A DNA stretch of 8,421 bases from DATCLA01 sp036564195 (GCA_036564195.1 DATCLA010000305.1:1-8421); one strand, 5' to 3'; shown: positions 1 to 6,801, counted from the first letter of the stretch. Numbers and translations are program-made. Notes: generated from the letters alone by a model not told the origin.

Positions 1-858
1 GCCCAGAAAATGGCCGATCTGGATTTCAGTCAAAAATATAGCGGCACTGAACAGGATGAACTGGGAGAACTGGGCCGGAGCATCAACTCCCTCTCTGCAC
101 AGCTGGAAAAGTCAATCTCCGACCTGACCAAGGCCAATCAGCAATTACAAGCGGATATTGAGCGGGAACGGCTGATCGATGAGATGCGCAAGAGTTTTAT
201 CTCCAATGTGTCCCATGAATTAAAAACCCCGATTGCTTTGATCCAGGGTTATGCCGAAGGTTTGAAGGTTAATGTGAACGAAGATGCGGAGAGTAAAAAC
301 TTTTATTGCGATGTAATCATAGATGAAGCAGGTAAAATGAACCGGTTGGTCAAACAATTGCTGGAACTGGCTAAACTGGAATCAGGAAGTCTGCCGTTGG
401 AACGGGATAACTTTGCGATTGAAAAATTATTGCAACAGGTTTTGAAACGTAATCAACTGTTGTTCGAGGAGAAAGGGGTGCGGCTGGAGACAGGGAACCC
501 TACCGGACTTTGGGTTAATGCCGATATTGAACTGATCGAACAAGTAATCAATAATTTTCTCAGCAATGCTCTCAACCATGTGGACGAGACCAGGCTGATC
601 CGGGTGACTGTCCGGCAGGTTGGGGAGAAGGTTCGGGTAGTAGTCTTCAATTCCGGACTGCCAATCCCGGAAGAAAGTATTGACAAAATCTGGACCAGTT
701 TTTATAAAGTTGATAAAGCGCGGACCCGTGAATATGGCGGCAGCGGGTTGGGGCTGTCAATCGTCCGAGCGGTTCAGGAAGCTCACGGTAATGCTTACGG
801 AGTTATTAATCGGGCCGATGGAGTCGAATTCTGGTTTGAATTGGATCGGGCTGTTTGA
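1..858 (+). CDS. Sensor histidine kinase, C-terminal part (5' end outside window)
   Basis: This is the cytoplasmic part of a membrane sensor kinase that autophosphorylates on histidine and passes phosphate to a response regulator. The frame is open from base 1, so the ATG at 10 is internal. Counting from the first codon in the window, residues 1-45 look like the end of a HAMP linker (ADLDFS, then DELGELGRSIN). The HisKA H-box SHELKTP follows, with the phospho-acceptor His at 214-216. The HATPase_c domain has an N-box (NNFLSNALNH, 550-579), a G1 box with Asn in place of the usual Asp (VFNSG), an F-box (FYKVDKA) and a G2 box (GGSGLGLS, near 736-759). The NSG variant is common in VanS-like Firmicute kinases, so I expect an active enzyme. 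The sensor and transmembrane segments are missing, so the stimulus is unknown. A response regulator gene probably lies upstream. The neighbouring Spy-like and efflux genes suggest a BaeS/CpxA-like envelope stress role; that is inference. Confidence 0.95.
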   Translation, partial: AQKMADLDFSQKYSGTEQDELGELGRSINSLSAQLEKSISDLTKANQQLQADIERERLIDEMRKSFISNVSHELKTPIALIQGYAEGLKVNVNEDAESKNFYCDVIIDEAGKMNRLVKQLLELAKLESGSLPLERDNFAIEKLLQQVLKRNQLLFEEKGVRLETGNPTGLWVNADIELIEQVINNFLSNALNHVDETRLIRVTVRQVGEKVRVVVFNSGLPIPEESIDKIWTSFYKVDKARTREYGGSGLGLSIVRAVQEAHGNAYGVINRADGVEFWFELDRAV

Positions 859-930
859 TTAGTAAGATGTGATTTACAGAACATGAAATATTCCCTAAGC
901 GGTCACAAAACCGCCATATTTCTTTTCTAC

Positions 931-966
931 AATAAACTTGTGGTTAATGCTTAACCCAAGTTTATT
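931..966 (+). terminator. 16-bp hairpin between kinase and Spy-like gene; possible terminator or leader structure
   Basis: The arms 931-947 and 951-966 pair over 16 base pairs with a single bulged T at 941 and a three-base loop TGC. The lower half is mostly A-T, with G-C pairs in the centre. The right arm runs into a T-rich stretch (TATTTTATG), so it could end the kinase transcript. It ends only eight bases before the ribosome binding site of the next gene, so it could instead be an operator palindrome, or a leader hairpin protecting the mRNA or tuning translation. I saw no convincing promoter between it and the gene. Confidence 0.5.
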
Positions 967-974
967 TATTTTAT

Positions 975-982
975 GAAAGGAG
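975..982 (+). promoter_or_regulatory. Ribosome binding site that sets the Spy-like gene start
   Basis: GAAAGGAG lies nine bases before the ATG at 992. An in-frame TTG at 986 would be only three bases away, too close to be used. The start is therefore placed at 992. Confidence 0.8.
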
Positions 983-991
983 CTTTTGAAG

Positions 992-1795
992 ATGAAAAAG
1001 TCCCTCGGAGTAATTTTAATCACCGGCTTATTGCTCAGTGCCGTGGGGTTTAGTGTTCTGGCAAAAGAGGCTGAAGACGCGGATTACAGATTCGCCGGCC
1101 AGGTCCGTTTGAATCGGAATGAATCATGGCTGCAAAATCTGAAACTTATGGCTGAGCAGCAACAGCAGCTTTTATCGATCCGGCAGGAGTTTCAAAAAGA
1201 CACTCAGCCCTTACGCTTTAAAAAGCAACAGCTCCAACTGGAACTGAGGCAATTATGGACAGCCAAACCATTGGATCAAAAGACGATTGAAACTAAAGCC
1301 GGACAGCTGGCAGGTTTAAAAGTTCAGCTTATTGAGAAATCCCGGGCTATGAAGGAAAAGATTAATCAAGTCTTGACTGAAGAACAGATAAAACAATTGC
1401 ATGAGCTTAAGCAAAACCGGGGCTGCCCTCGCCCGGACCGGATCGATAAAGGTAAAGGCCACCGCGGAAATTTTGCAAGCGACCTTGGTCTCACTGCCCA
1501 ACAGCAACAGCAGTTACTACAGATTCGGCAAGGTTTTCAAAAGGATATTCTGGCATTACGTCATTCCCTGCAACAAAAGCAACTGGAATTACGCCAACTG
1601 TGGCAGGCTGAAAAGTTAGACCAAAAACGGATCGAAGTCAAAACCAAGGAAGTGACCGCATTACGGGTCCAACTGGCGGTGAAATCCGGTCAAATGCAAG
1701 AAAAGCTAAAAAGTGTCCTGACAGAAGAGCAACTTACTAAATTAAAGGAAAGACCATTGCGTCCGCAAAGGCCGACGCGGCGGGAACGCTTATAA
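992..1795 (+). CDS. Tandem-domain Spy/CpxP-like periplasmic chaperone
   Basis: This is a predicted secreted 267-residue protein. Residues 1-24 form a signal peptide (MKKSLG, hydrophobic core, then VLA-K). The rest is almost wholly helical and charged, with two copies of one unit: residues 50-138 and 165-253 align without a gap at an offset of 115, and about 53 of 89 positions are identical by my hand count. Each unit has the Spy/CpxP layout: an opening LTAQQQQQLLQIR-type helix, an ELRQLW segment, and a closing VLTEEQ motif (the LTxxQ signature). A basic Gly/Arg linker with one Cys (145) separates the units, and the C-terminus is Arg/Pro-rich. E. coli Spy and CpxP are about 140-170 residues with one unit and work as dimers, so this looks like a single-chain dimer. 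Spy family proteins protect unfolded envelope proteins; some relatives sense metals. The gene ends at its own terminator and follows a kinase gene, as expected for a stress-induced target. Family confidence is good; the exact role is inferred. Confidence 0.8.
   Translation: MKKSLGVILITGLLLSAVGFSVLAKEAEDADYRFAGQVRLNRNESWLQNLKLMAEQQQQLLSIRQEFQKDTQPLRFKKQQLQLELRQLWTAKPLDQKTIETKAGQLAGLKVQLIEKSRAMKEKINQVLTEEQIKQLHELKQNRGCPRPDRIDKGKGHRGNFASDLGLTAQQQQQLLQIRQGFQKDILALRHSLQQKQLELRQLWQAEKLDQKRIEVKTKEVTALRVQLAVKSGQMQEKLKSVLTEEQLTKLKERPLRPQRPTRRERL
1139..1750 (+). repeat. Tandem intragenic duplication (units 1139-1405 and 1484-1750)
   Basis: The two 267-base units lie 345 bases apart and encode the two Spy-like domains in the same frame with no gap. 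Similarity is visible at DNA level too: both begin with a CAACAGCAGCAG-like run coding for four or five glutamines, and both contain matching CTGGAA..CTG segments coding LELRQLW. The 78-base spacer encodes the basic linker. The clear residual DNA similarity suggests a duplication that is not ancient, or one kept similar by selection or conversion. Confidence 0.8.
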
Positions 1796-1803
1796 ACGGT
1801 GAA

Positions 1804-1846
1804 ACAAAAGGAGTCAAGAGACAGTTCTCTGACTCCTTTTGTTTTT
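1804..1846 (+). terminator. Rho-independent terminator of the Spy-like gene
   Basis: The arms 1804-1821 and 1826-1842 pair over 17 base pairs (ACAAAAGGAGTCA plus AGAGA against TCTC TGACTCCTTTTGT) with one bulged A and a four-base loop CAGT. A run of T follows (1842-1846). It sits nine bases after the stop codon, so the Spy-like gene is transcribed apart from the efflux genes. Confidence 0.93.
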
Positions 1847-1872
1847 CAAACTCTGTCAACATATCAATGATA

Positions 1873-1878
1873 TATAAT
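1873..1878 (+). promoter_or_regulatory. Candidate -10 element (TATAAT) for the efflux operon
   Basis: A perfect TATAAT stands in the AT-rich gap just after the terminator and would start a transcript near 1885, leaving a leader of about 147 bases before the tolC-like gene. No good -35 hexamer lies 16-18 bases upstream (CTCTGT at 1851-1856 is poor). That would fit a promoter needing an activator, such as a phosphorylated response regulator. Three TCAA tetramers (1846, 1856, 1864) precede it. The assignment is tentative. Confidence 0.35.
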
Positions 1879-2013
1879 TTACAAGACTTGATTTGGATAA
1901 AACCGTGGGAAAAACACTAAATCTTCAAGGAGCGTTCACTAAACAAACACAAACCTTTTCTATGATGAAATAGCAATTTGTGAGAAATCAGGTGAGGTCT
2001 CATAATATGAACA

Positions 2014-2021
2014 AAAGGAGG
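2014..2021 (+). promoter_or_regulatory. Ribosome binding site supporting a TTG start for the TolC-like gene
   Basis: AAAGGAGG, followed by further G residues, lies ten bases before the TTG at 2032. No in-frame ATG gives a better fit, and starting at the TTG yields an intact signal peptide, so the TTG start is favoured. Confidence 0.75.
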
Positions 2022-2031
2022 GGGAATCCAA

Positions 2032-3423
2032 TTGCCATCATTTATTAAACCCCGATATTTGACGGTAGCAATAATAATTATGACTCTGTTTTTGGCAACT
2101 CCAGTAATTTATGCCCAGACAGGAAATTTATTAAAGCTGGAACAGGCCATTGAGTTGGCGCTACATAACGATACCGGTGTAGCAGTGGCCGGGAATGATT
2201 TAGCAAAAGCCAAACTGGCCGTTGATTTGGAGAAGATCAACCGGCTGCCGTCGGCCAGTACCACCGGGCAGTATAATGATTACCTTAAAGATAGCAATAA
2301 CCGCCAGAATTATCAGGTAAAAATTGAACAGACTATTCCGACCGGATTTCATCTATATGGCGCGGATGTAGCGTCTGATGTCGAAACCAAACGCTGGGAG
2401 CAGCAGAAAAGCCTGGAAACCTACAGGATCAAACGGGCGGAGGCTGTCAACAATACCATTAACCTGTATTTCAGCGCTTTAAAAGCCCAAAAAGCCTGGG
2501 AGTACCAACAGATGGCAGTGGAGTATGCTAAGGCCAACGTCACCTTTCAAAAACAACAACTGAAATTGGGTAAGGTTACTAAAACTACCCAACTGACCGC
2601 CGAGAATGACCTGGCCAAAGCCAATTATGAACTGACCAAAAGTCATCAGGCCTATCTGTTGTCCTTGAAAAAACTAGCTGGTCAGCTCGGAATAACATCT
2701 TATCAATCACTGGTATTGGATGATACTCTGCTGCAGCAGACGCTCGATATAATCGATTATGAGAAACAGAAACAGCAGGCCATTAATGAACGTCCGGAAA
2801 TCAAGCAATTCCAACTTGAATTAAAAACCGCCCAACAAGAACTGGCGACCGCCAAAAACAGCGGTTTGCCTTCGCTAAACCTAAACTACCAGGACCGGAG
2901 TGAGCTAAAAAGCTATGACGCGCAATATGATTTGTTAAGCGGTAACCTCAAGTGGTCCGCTGCCTGGCAGAAGACGAACACCGGTGACAGTAAACTGGAG
3001 AATTTTAATGAAGAAGACCTTTTTGGCAGTGACCGCCGGAAAATCGGGGTGATTCTAAAATGGACGCTGGATTGCGGCAGTGCTGCAAATCGAATCAAAC
3101 AGGCGCAATATTCGGTGGAATCGGCCCGACGAAATCTGGAACAGTCCTATCAGGATATAGCTTTGCAAATTGATGAAGCAGTTTCCAATTACGAATCGGC
3201 CTTAGCTGCTTTAAACTGCAGCCGGGAAGGTATATCATTATATGAAAAGACCTTGGAATTAAAACAATTACAGGCCAAACTGGGTGCTGCGACTGCGCTG
3301 GATGTTAAGAAGGCCCAGTTGGACCTTATTAATGCCCAGAAGGAAGTGGCGTCGGCCAACTGTGACCTGTACATTGCCGCGGCCCAACTGAAACTGGAAT
3401 TGGGTTTATTATATGATATTTAA
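2032..3423 (+). CDS. TolC-like outer membrane efflux protein
   Basis: This is a 463-residue outer membrane channel of the OEP/TolC family, the exit duct of tripartite exporters. Residues 1-28 form a signal peptide (FIKPRYL, then a hydrophobic stretch, cleavage likely at VIYA-Q). The mature protein opens with the family's KLEQAIELALHND motif and then shows two OEP halves, roughly 35-220 and 245-460. They are rich in long Ala/Gln/Lys coiled-coil helices (AKANVTFQKQQLKLGKVT in the first half, ELKQLQAKLGAATALDVKKAQ in the second), the usual internal duplication. An RPEIKQFQLELKTAQQEL helix opens the second half. Length is normal for TolC proteins. The start codon is TTG behind a very strong ribosome binding site. 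It is the first gene of a four-gene efflux operon; the adaptor gene follows after 52 bases. Its presence implies an outer membrane. The family call is firm; the substrate cannot be told. Confidence 0.92.
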   Translation: MPSFIKPRYLTVAIIIMTLFLATPVIYAQTGNLLKLEQAIELALHNDTGVAVAGNDLAKAKLAVDLEKINRLPSASTTGQYNDYLKDSNNRQNYQVKIEQTIPTGFHLYGADVASDVETKRWEQQKSLETYRIKRAEAVNNTINLYFSALKAQKAWEYQQMAVEYAKANVTFQKQQLKLGKVTKTTQLTAENDLAKANYELTKSHQAYLLSLKKLAGQLGITSYQSLVLDDTLLQQTLDIIDYEKQKQQAINERPEIKQFQLELKTAQQELATAKNSGLPSLNLNYQDRSELKSYDAQYDLLSGNLKWSAAWQKTNTGDSKLENFNEEDLFGSDRRKIGVILKWTLDCGSAANRIKQAQYSVESARRNLEQSYQDIALQIDEAVSNYESALAALNCSREGISLYEKTLELKQLQAKLGAATALDVKKAQLDLINAQKEVASANCDLYIAAAQLKLELGLLYDI

Positions 3424-3475
3424 TCGGAGCCAAACTGCAATTCTAATAATAATCGTTTAAAGGAGGATTAATTCG

Positions 3476-4678
3476 ATGTCAAAACGATTGGTGACGGGAT
3501 TGTTAATAGTAATCATCATCGGATGCGCTGCAGGTTTTTTCATTCAGCAAGGGTTACAAAAGAGACGGCAGGCTAATCTGGAAAGCCTTTATGAAACAGT
3601 TACCGTGGCTCGGGAAGATTTAAATGATACTGTGGATGCCACGGGAACCCTTTCTTTCTCCCAGAACGGTGAGTTATATCCGGCTTATAATGCTACGGTA
3701 CTCCAGATTAACAAAAAAGTGGGTGATTGGGTCAAAAAAGGTGAAGTCTTAATGGTTTTGGACTCCTCTAAGCTGAAGGAGGAGTGGATGGAAGCACAAA
3801 ATACCTACCAAAAGGCTTTAGCCAATTACAAATTAGCCCAAAAAACTTTAGAACGCAACCGGATTTTATATCAGGCCCAGGGTATTACCATTGATGAAGT
3901 GGAACAGGCTCAAAATAATGTGGATACATACAGTGAAGACCTGAAATTAGCCAAGTTTAACCTGGAAAGGCTGCAGAAAAATCCGGACGGTGTAAACTAC
4001 CTTTCGTCGGACCGCACCAAATTACTGATTAAGGCGCCTTTTGACGGTGTCATTGCCTGGATCGATGTTAAACCTGGGGAAACAGTGGAAGTTGCCAGTT
4101 CCACCAGTAGCGCCAGTACTCTCTTACTGACGCTGGCCGCGGACAATTCGGTGATTGTCACCGCGGAAGTGGACGAAAGTGAGATTGACAAAGTAAAACC
4201 GGGGCAAAAAGCCATTGTGACCCTCAATGATAAGCAGTCCACCGAACTGGAGGGAAAGGTCACCGCCGTAGGCAAAATCGGTACCGAAGACGCCGGTGTA
4301 GTGATTTTCCCGGTTGAGATTAAAGTGGAACTGCCGCCCGTCAAAGTAAATTCCGGAATGACTGCTGATGTGACCATTCAAGTTACCTCCCGGAAAAACC
4401 GGTTGGCCATTCCCGCTAAAGCGGTGATCCGGCGGCGGGGCCGGACGTTGGTCAGAGTAGCCCGGGGAAAGGAAGTAGCCTATGTCCCGGTAAAGCTGGG
4501 GGAAGAATTTGATACTAATATTGAAGTCCTGGCCGGACTGGAAGAAGGGGACGCAATCCTCATCCCCCGAAACTTTTCCGGCAGTGGCGATGCAGCAAGG
4601 CGGAATTTCGACCGGCAGCGCAATCGGGGGCCGATGGGTGGTCCAATGGGTGGCCCCCCAATGCGGATGGGGAGGTAA
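3476..4678 (+). CDS. MacA/HlyD-family periplasmic adaptor (membrane fusion protein)
   Basis: This 400-residue adaptor would link the ABC transporter in the inner membrane to the TolC-like channel. Residues 4-24 form one N-terminal membrane anchor (LVTGLLIVIIIGCAAGFF) with no clear lipobox. A half lipoyl/barrel-sandwich motif follows at about 65-97 (VGDWVKKGEVLMVLDSS), then a coiled-coil hairpin at about 98-170, the second lipoyl half at about 183-205 (IKAPFDGVIAWIDVKPGETV), a beta-barrel domain at about 222-302, and a membrane-proximal domain to about 365 (IPAKAVI..GLEEGDAILIP). The hairpin is short, as in MacA-type adaptors. The tail beyond 370 is basic and rich in Gly, Pro and Met (GPMGGPMGGPPMRMGR), and is probably disordered. 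An AAAGGAGG site ends ten bases before the ATG. The stop codon lies within the ribosome binding site region of the ATPase gene, so the two are likely coupled. macA-like is a fair label, but other ABC- or RND-linked adaptors look similar. Confidence 0.9.
   Translation: MSKRLVTGLLIVIIIGCAAGFFIQQGLQKRRQANLESLYETVTVAREDLNDTVDATGTLSFSQNGELYPAYNATVLQINKKVGDWVKKGEVLMVLDSSKLKEEWMEAQNTYQKALANYKLAQKTLERNRILYQAQGITIDEVEQAQNNVDTYSEDLKLAKFNLERLQKNPDGVNYLSSDRTKLLIKAPFDGVIAWIDVKPGETVEVASSTSSASTLLLTLAADNSVIVTAEVDESEIDKVKPGQKAIVTLNDKQSTELEGKVTAVGKIGTEDAGVVIFPVEIKVELPPVKVNSGMTADVTIQVTSRKNRLAIPAKAVIRRRGRTLVRVARGKEVAYVPVKLGEEFDTNIEVLAGLEEGDAILIPRNFSGSGDAARRNFDRQRNRGPMGGPMGGPPMRMGR
4669..4675 (+). promoter_or_regulatory. 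Ribosome binding site of the ATPase gene, inside the adaptor's last codons
   Basis: GGGGAGG overlaps the end of the adaptor gene and lies seven bases before the ATG at 4683. This selects 4683 rather than any of the upstream in-frame starts, which would add residues with no ABC similarity read from another frame of the adaptor gene. Confidence 0.8.
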
Positions 4679-4682
4679 GCCC

Positions 4683-5387
4683 ATGTTAACTATTTGCAAC
4701 CTGAAAAAAATCTATCAAATCGGTGACAGTGAAGTCCGGGCGTTAGACGGAGTTTCTCTAACCGTTCGGGACGGAGAAATGGTGGCGATTATGGGTCCAT
4801 CCGGTTCGGGCAAATCAACCATGATGAATATCCTCGGTTGTCTGGACCGTCCCACTTCCGGAACTTATTTTCTGGATGACCGGGAAGTGGGCAGTATGAA
4901 TGAGCGTGAGAAAGCTAAATTACGGAATGCGGAGATTGGGTTCGTCTTTCAGTCCTTCAATCTGTTGCCCAAGCTGACTGCCTGGCAGAATGTAGAACTG
5001 CCGCTGGTCTACGCCGGGGTGACACTTAAGGAACGTAAAGAGCGGGCCCGGGAGGCCTTAATAAAGATGGGACTGGAAAAACGGATTAACCATACGCCCC
5101 GCGAACTCTCCGGCGGTCAGCAACAGCGGGTGGCGATTGCCCGGGCATTGGTCAACAACCCCAAGTTTATTTTGGCGGATGAACCTACCGGCAATCTGGA
5201 CTCCAAGGCCAGCATAGAAATTATGGCGATCTTTCAAAAGCTGCACCGGAAGGGTATTACTATCATTATTGTCACTCATGAAGAGGATATCGCCTCCTAT
5301 ACCCAGCGTATCATCAGGTTCTTCGACGGAAAGATCGTCGCTGACCAACCCATTGAACAGGTAATGATTGGAGGCGAACCTGCATGA
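4683..5387 (+). CDS. ABC exporter ATPase, MacB/LolD/YknY type
   Basis: This 234-residue ATP-binding subunit powers the exporter from the cytoplasmic face. All motifs are present: Walker A GPSGSGKST (38-46), Q-loop FQSFNLLPKLT (Gln 90), signature LSGGQQQRVAIARAL (142-156), Walker B FILADEPTGNLD (162-173, catalytic Glu 167) and H-loop VTHE (His 199). The sequence and length match the MacB N-terminal domain and LolD/YknY, which act with FtsX-type permeases. In E. coli MacB this domain is fused to the permease; here it is a separate gene, as in Bacillus yknYZ. It starts four bases after the adaptor stop, and its TGA stop overlaps the permease ATG as ATGA, so the three products are probably made in step. 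Lipoprotein release (LolD) is an alternative reading, but the adaptor and TolC neighbours favour export. Confidence 0.95.
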   Translation: MLTICNLKKIYQIGDSEVRALDGVSLTVRDGEMVAIMGPSGSGKSTMMNILGCLDRPTSGTYFLDDREVGSMNEREKAKLRNAEIGFVFQSFNLLPKLTAWQNVELPLVYAGVTLKERKERAREALIKMGLEKRINHTPRELSGGQQQRVAIARALVNNPKFILADEPTGNLDSKASIEIMAIFQKLHRKGITIIIVTHEEDIASYTQRIIRFFDGKIVADQPIEQVMIGGEPA

Positions 5388-6580
5388 GATTTTCGGAAAA
5401 TTTCTTAATGGCCTTTCGAAATCTGAAAAGTAATAAAATCCGGTCGCTCCTGACCATGCTGGGAATCATCATCGGAGTTGGGGCGGTGATCGTCATGATG
5501 GCATTGGGCGAGGGTAGTAAAAAGAAAATAACAGATTCCATTACAGCCATGGGTTCCAACCTGTTGATGGTTAGTCCGGGCCGGGGGAGCCGCCGGGGCG
5601 GTTCTTTTGGCGGAGGCCAGGAGTTTGATAATAAAATTTTAAAAGTAATCCAAAATAGTTCTCCGTATATTGAAGCTATAGCACCGCAGGCCCAAAGTAC
5701 TAAGACTGTCCAATACGGCGGTAATAGCCTGGATACTAATGTGATTGGTTGTACGGTAAACTATCCGGCAATCCGTAATTACAAGATCGCCCGGGGACGT
5801 TTTTTCAGTCGTCATGAAGAGGAAAGCAAAAAACGTGTGGCGGTGATCGGGTCCTATGTGGCGGAAGAGTTGTTTGAAGGGAGCGATCCGCTTAATACCG
5901 AGATCAAGATCGGCAAGGTAAGGCTGAAGGTGATTGGAGTATTAGCCGAAAAAGGTCAAGGCGGATTCGGAAATAATGATGATCTAATTCTGGTCCCTTT
6001 AACTATGGCACAACGCCGGATTTTTGGCAGTAACCGGTTGAATATGGTGAGTGTCAAAATTAAATCGGAAAAAGAAATTGACTTGGCCTATGAACAGTTA
6101 TATACGGCGTTACTTGAAAAATTTAAAAATAAAGAAGATAAATTTTCCCTGCGTAACCAAGCGGAGATTTTATCCACAGTGGAAGAGACTTCCCAGACTT
6201 TTACGCTATTGTTGGTAGGGATTGCCGCTGTGTCGTTAGTCGTCGGCGGGATCGGGATTATGAACATCATGTTGGTCTCGGTAACGGAACGGATCCGGGA
6301 GATTGGTATCAGGAAAGCCATTGGTGCGCAAAAAGAAGAGATTTTGCTCTTGTTTCTGATTGAAGCGGTCTTGTTAAGCCTGACCGGAGGAGTGATCGGG
6401 GTTTTGGCGGGCTGTGCTGTTGCCCAAATCCTGGCCAGATTAGGCTGGAGTATTGTGATAACTTTTAAGCCGGTTTTGCTGTCATTTGCTTTTTCCATTG
6501 CTATTGGCCTCTTCTTCGGAGTTTTCCCGGCCTATAAAGCGGCCGGTATGGATCCGGTTGAAGCTTTACGTTATGAATAA
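5384..6580 (+). CDS. ABC exporter permease, MacB/FtsX family
   Basis: This 398-residue inner membrane permease pairs with the ATPase encoded just before it. The order is that of MacB's permease half: a short cytoplasmic start (MAFRNLKSNKIRSLLTMLGI), transmembrane helix 1 at about 22-41, a large periplasmic MacB_PCD domain (about 42-270) and a C-terminal FtsX domain with three helices (about 272-298, 320-348 and 362-385). The FtsX domain carries the conserved motifs GGIGIMNIMLVSVTERIREIG and RKAIGA and ends in PVEALRYE, typical of MacB proteins. A Gly/Arg-rich loop (GRGSRRGGSFGGG, 66-78) stands early in the periplasmic domain. MacB-type transporters do not move substrate through a channel in the membrane; they use mechanotransmission to drive periplasmic substrates through adaptor and TolC (known for the family). 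A GGAGG at 5370-5374 and the ATGA overlap indicate coupled translation. Substrates in the family include macrolides, peptides, siderophores and heme precursors; none can be chosen here. Confidence 0.95.
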   Translation: MRFSENFLMAFRNLKSNKIRSLLTMLGIIIGVGAVIVMMALGEGSKKKITDSITAMGSNLLMVSPGRGSRRGGSFGGGQEFDNKILKVIQNSSPYIEAIAPQAQSTKTVQYGGNSLDTNVIGCTVNYPAIRNYKIARGRFFSRHEEESKKRVAVIGSYVAEELFEGSDPLNTEIKIGKVRLKVIGVLAEKGQGGFGNNDDLILVPLTMAQRRIFGSNRLNMVSVKIKSEKEIDLAYEQLYTALLEKFKNKEDKFSLRNQAEILSTVEETSQTFTLLLVGIAAVSLVVGGIGIMNIMLVSVTERIREIGIRKAIGAQKEEILLLFLIEAVLLSLTGGVIGVLAGCAVAQILARLGWSIVITFKPVLLSFAFSIAIGLFFGVFPAYKAAGMDPVEALRYE

Positions 6581-6736
6581 ACCGTGTGCCTGGCGCGGAA
6601 TATCGGAAGGAAAGTTAAACAAAATTCTGTGAACTAAGCATTCGGAAATACCAAGATAGAGCCTGCCAGTTTGTAAAGAGCAAAAGCGACTGCTTAAACA
6701 AAGCGATGTTAAAGTTTATTTTTTCCAGTCAAGTTA

Positions 6737-6788
6737 AAAACCGGGTAGGAGGGCAGCTGAATTCAGTATCTGCCTCCTACCAGGTTTT
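6737..6788. terminator. Bidirectional terminator between the efflux operon and hcp
   Basis: The arms 6737-6756 and 6770-6788 pair over 18 base pairs (AAAACC, one mismatch, GGTAGGAGG, one bulged G, CAG). The top strand ends in TTTT, and the bottom strand continues with TTTTTAACTTG, so it can work in both directions. It lies 14 bases past the hcp stop and 156 bases past the permease stop. The loop holds the palindrome CTGAATTCAG. Confidence 0.85.
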
Positions 6789-6801
6789 ATAACCGCTAAT
6801 T

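Noticed and set aside
899..914. GCGGT-CACAAA-ACCGC stem as a terminator of the kinase gene
   Set aside because: It has only five base pairs with a six-base loop and no clean T run (CATATTTCTTTT follows), so it is too weak to call.
4509..4682. N-terminal extension of the ATPase reading frame
   Set aside because: The added residues come from the other frame of the adaptor gene and have no ABC similarity, while a strong ribosome binding site precedes the ATG at 4683.
4124..4699. A 191-codon open frame on the - strand across the adaptor gene
   Set aside because: It lies wholly opposite a well-supported adaptor gene, has no domain-like content, and its His/Pro-rich composition is what the reverse of such coding sequence gives.
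6088..6498. A 136-codon open frame on the - strand inside the permease gene
   Set aside because: It is antisense to the conserved FtsX domain, with no recognisable motif and no binding site; it is a shadow of the real gene.
6581..6736. Possible gene remnant or small RNA in the gap after the permease
   Set aside because: Frames are short and closed, no ribosome binding site or promoter stands out, and only four-base stems such as AAGC-GACT-GCTT are seen.
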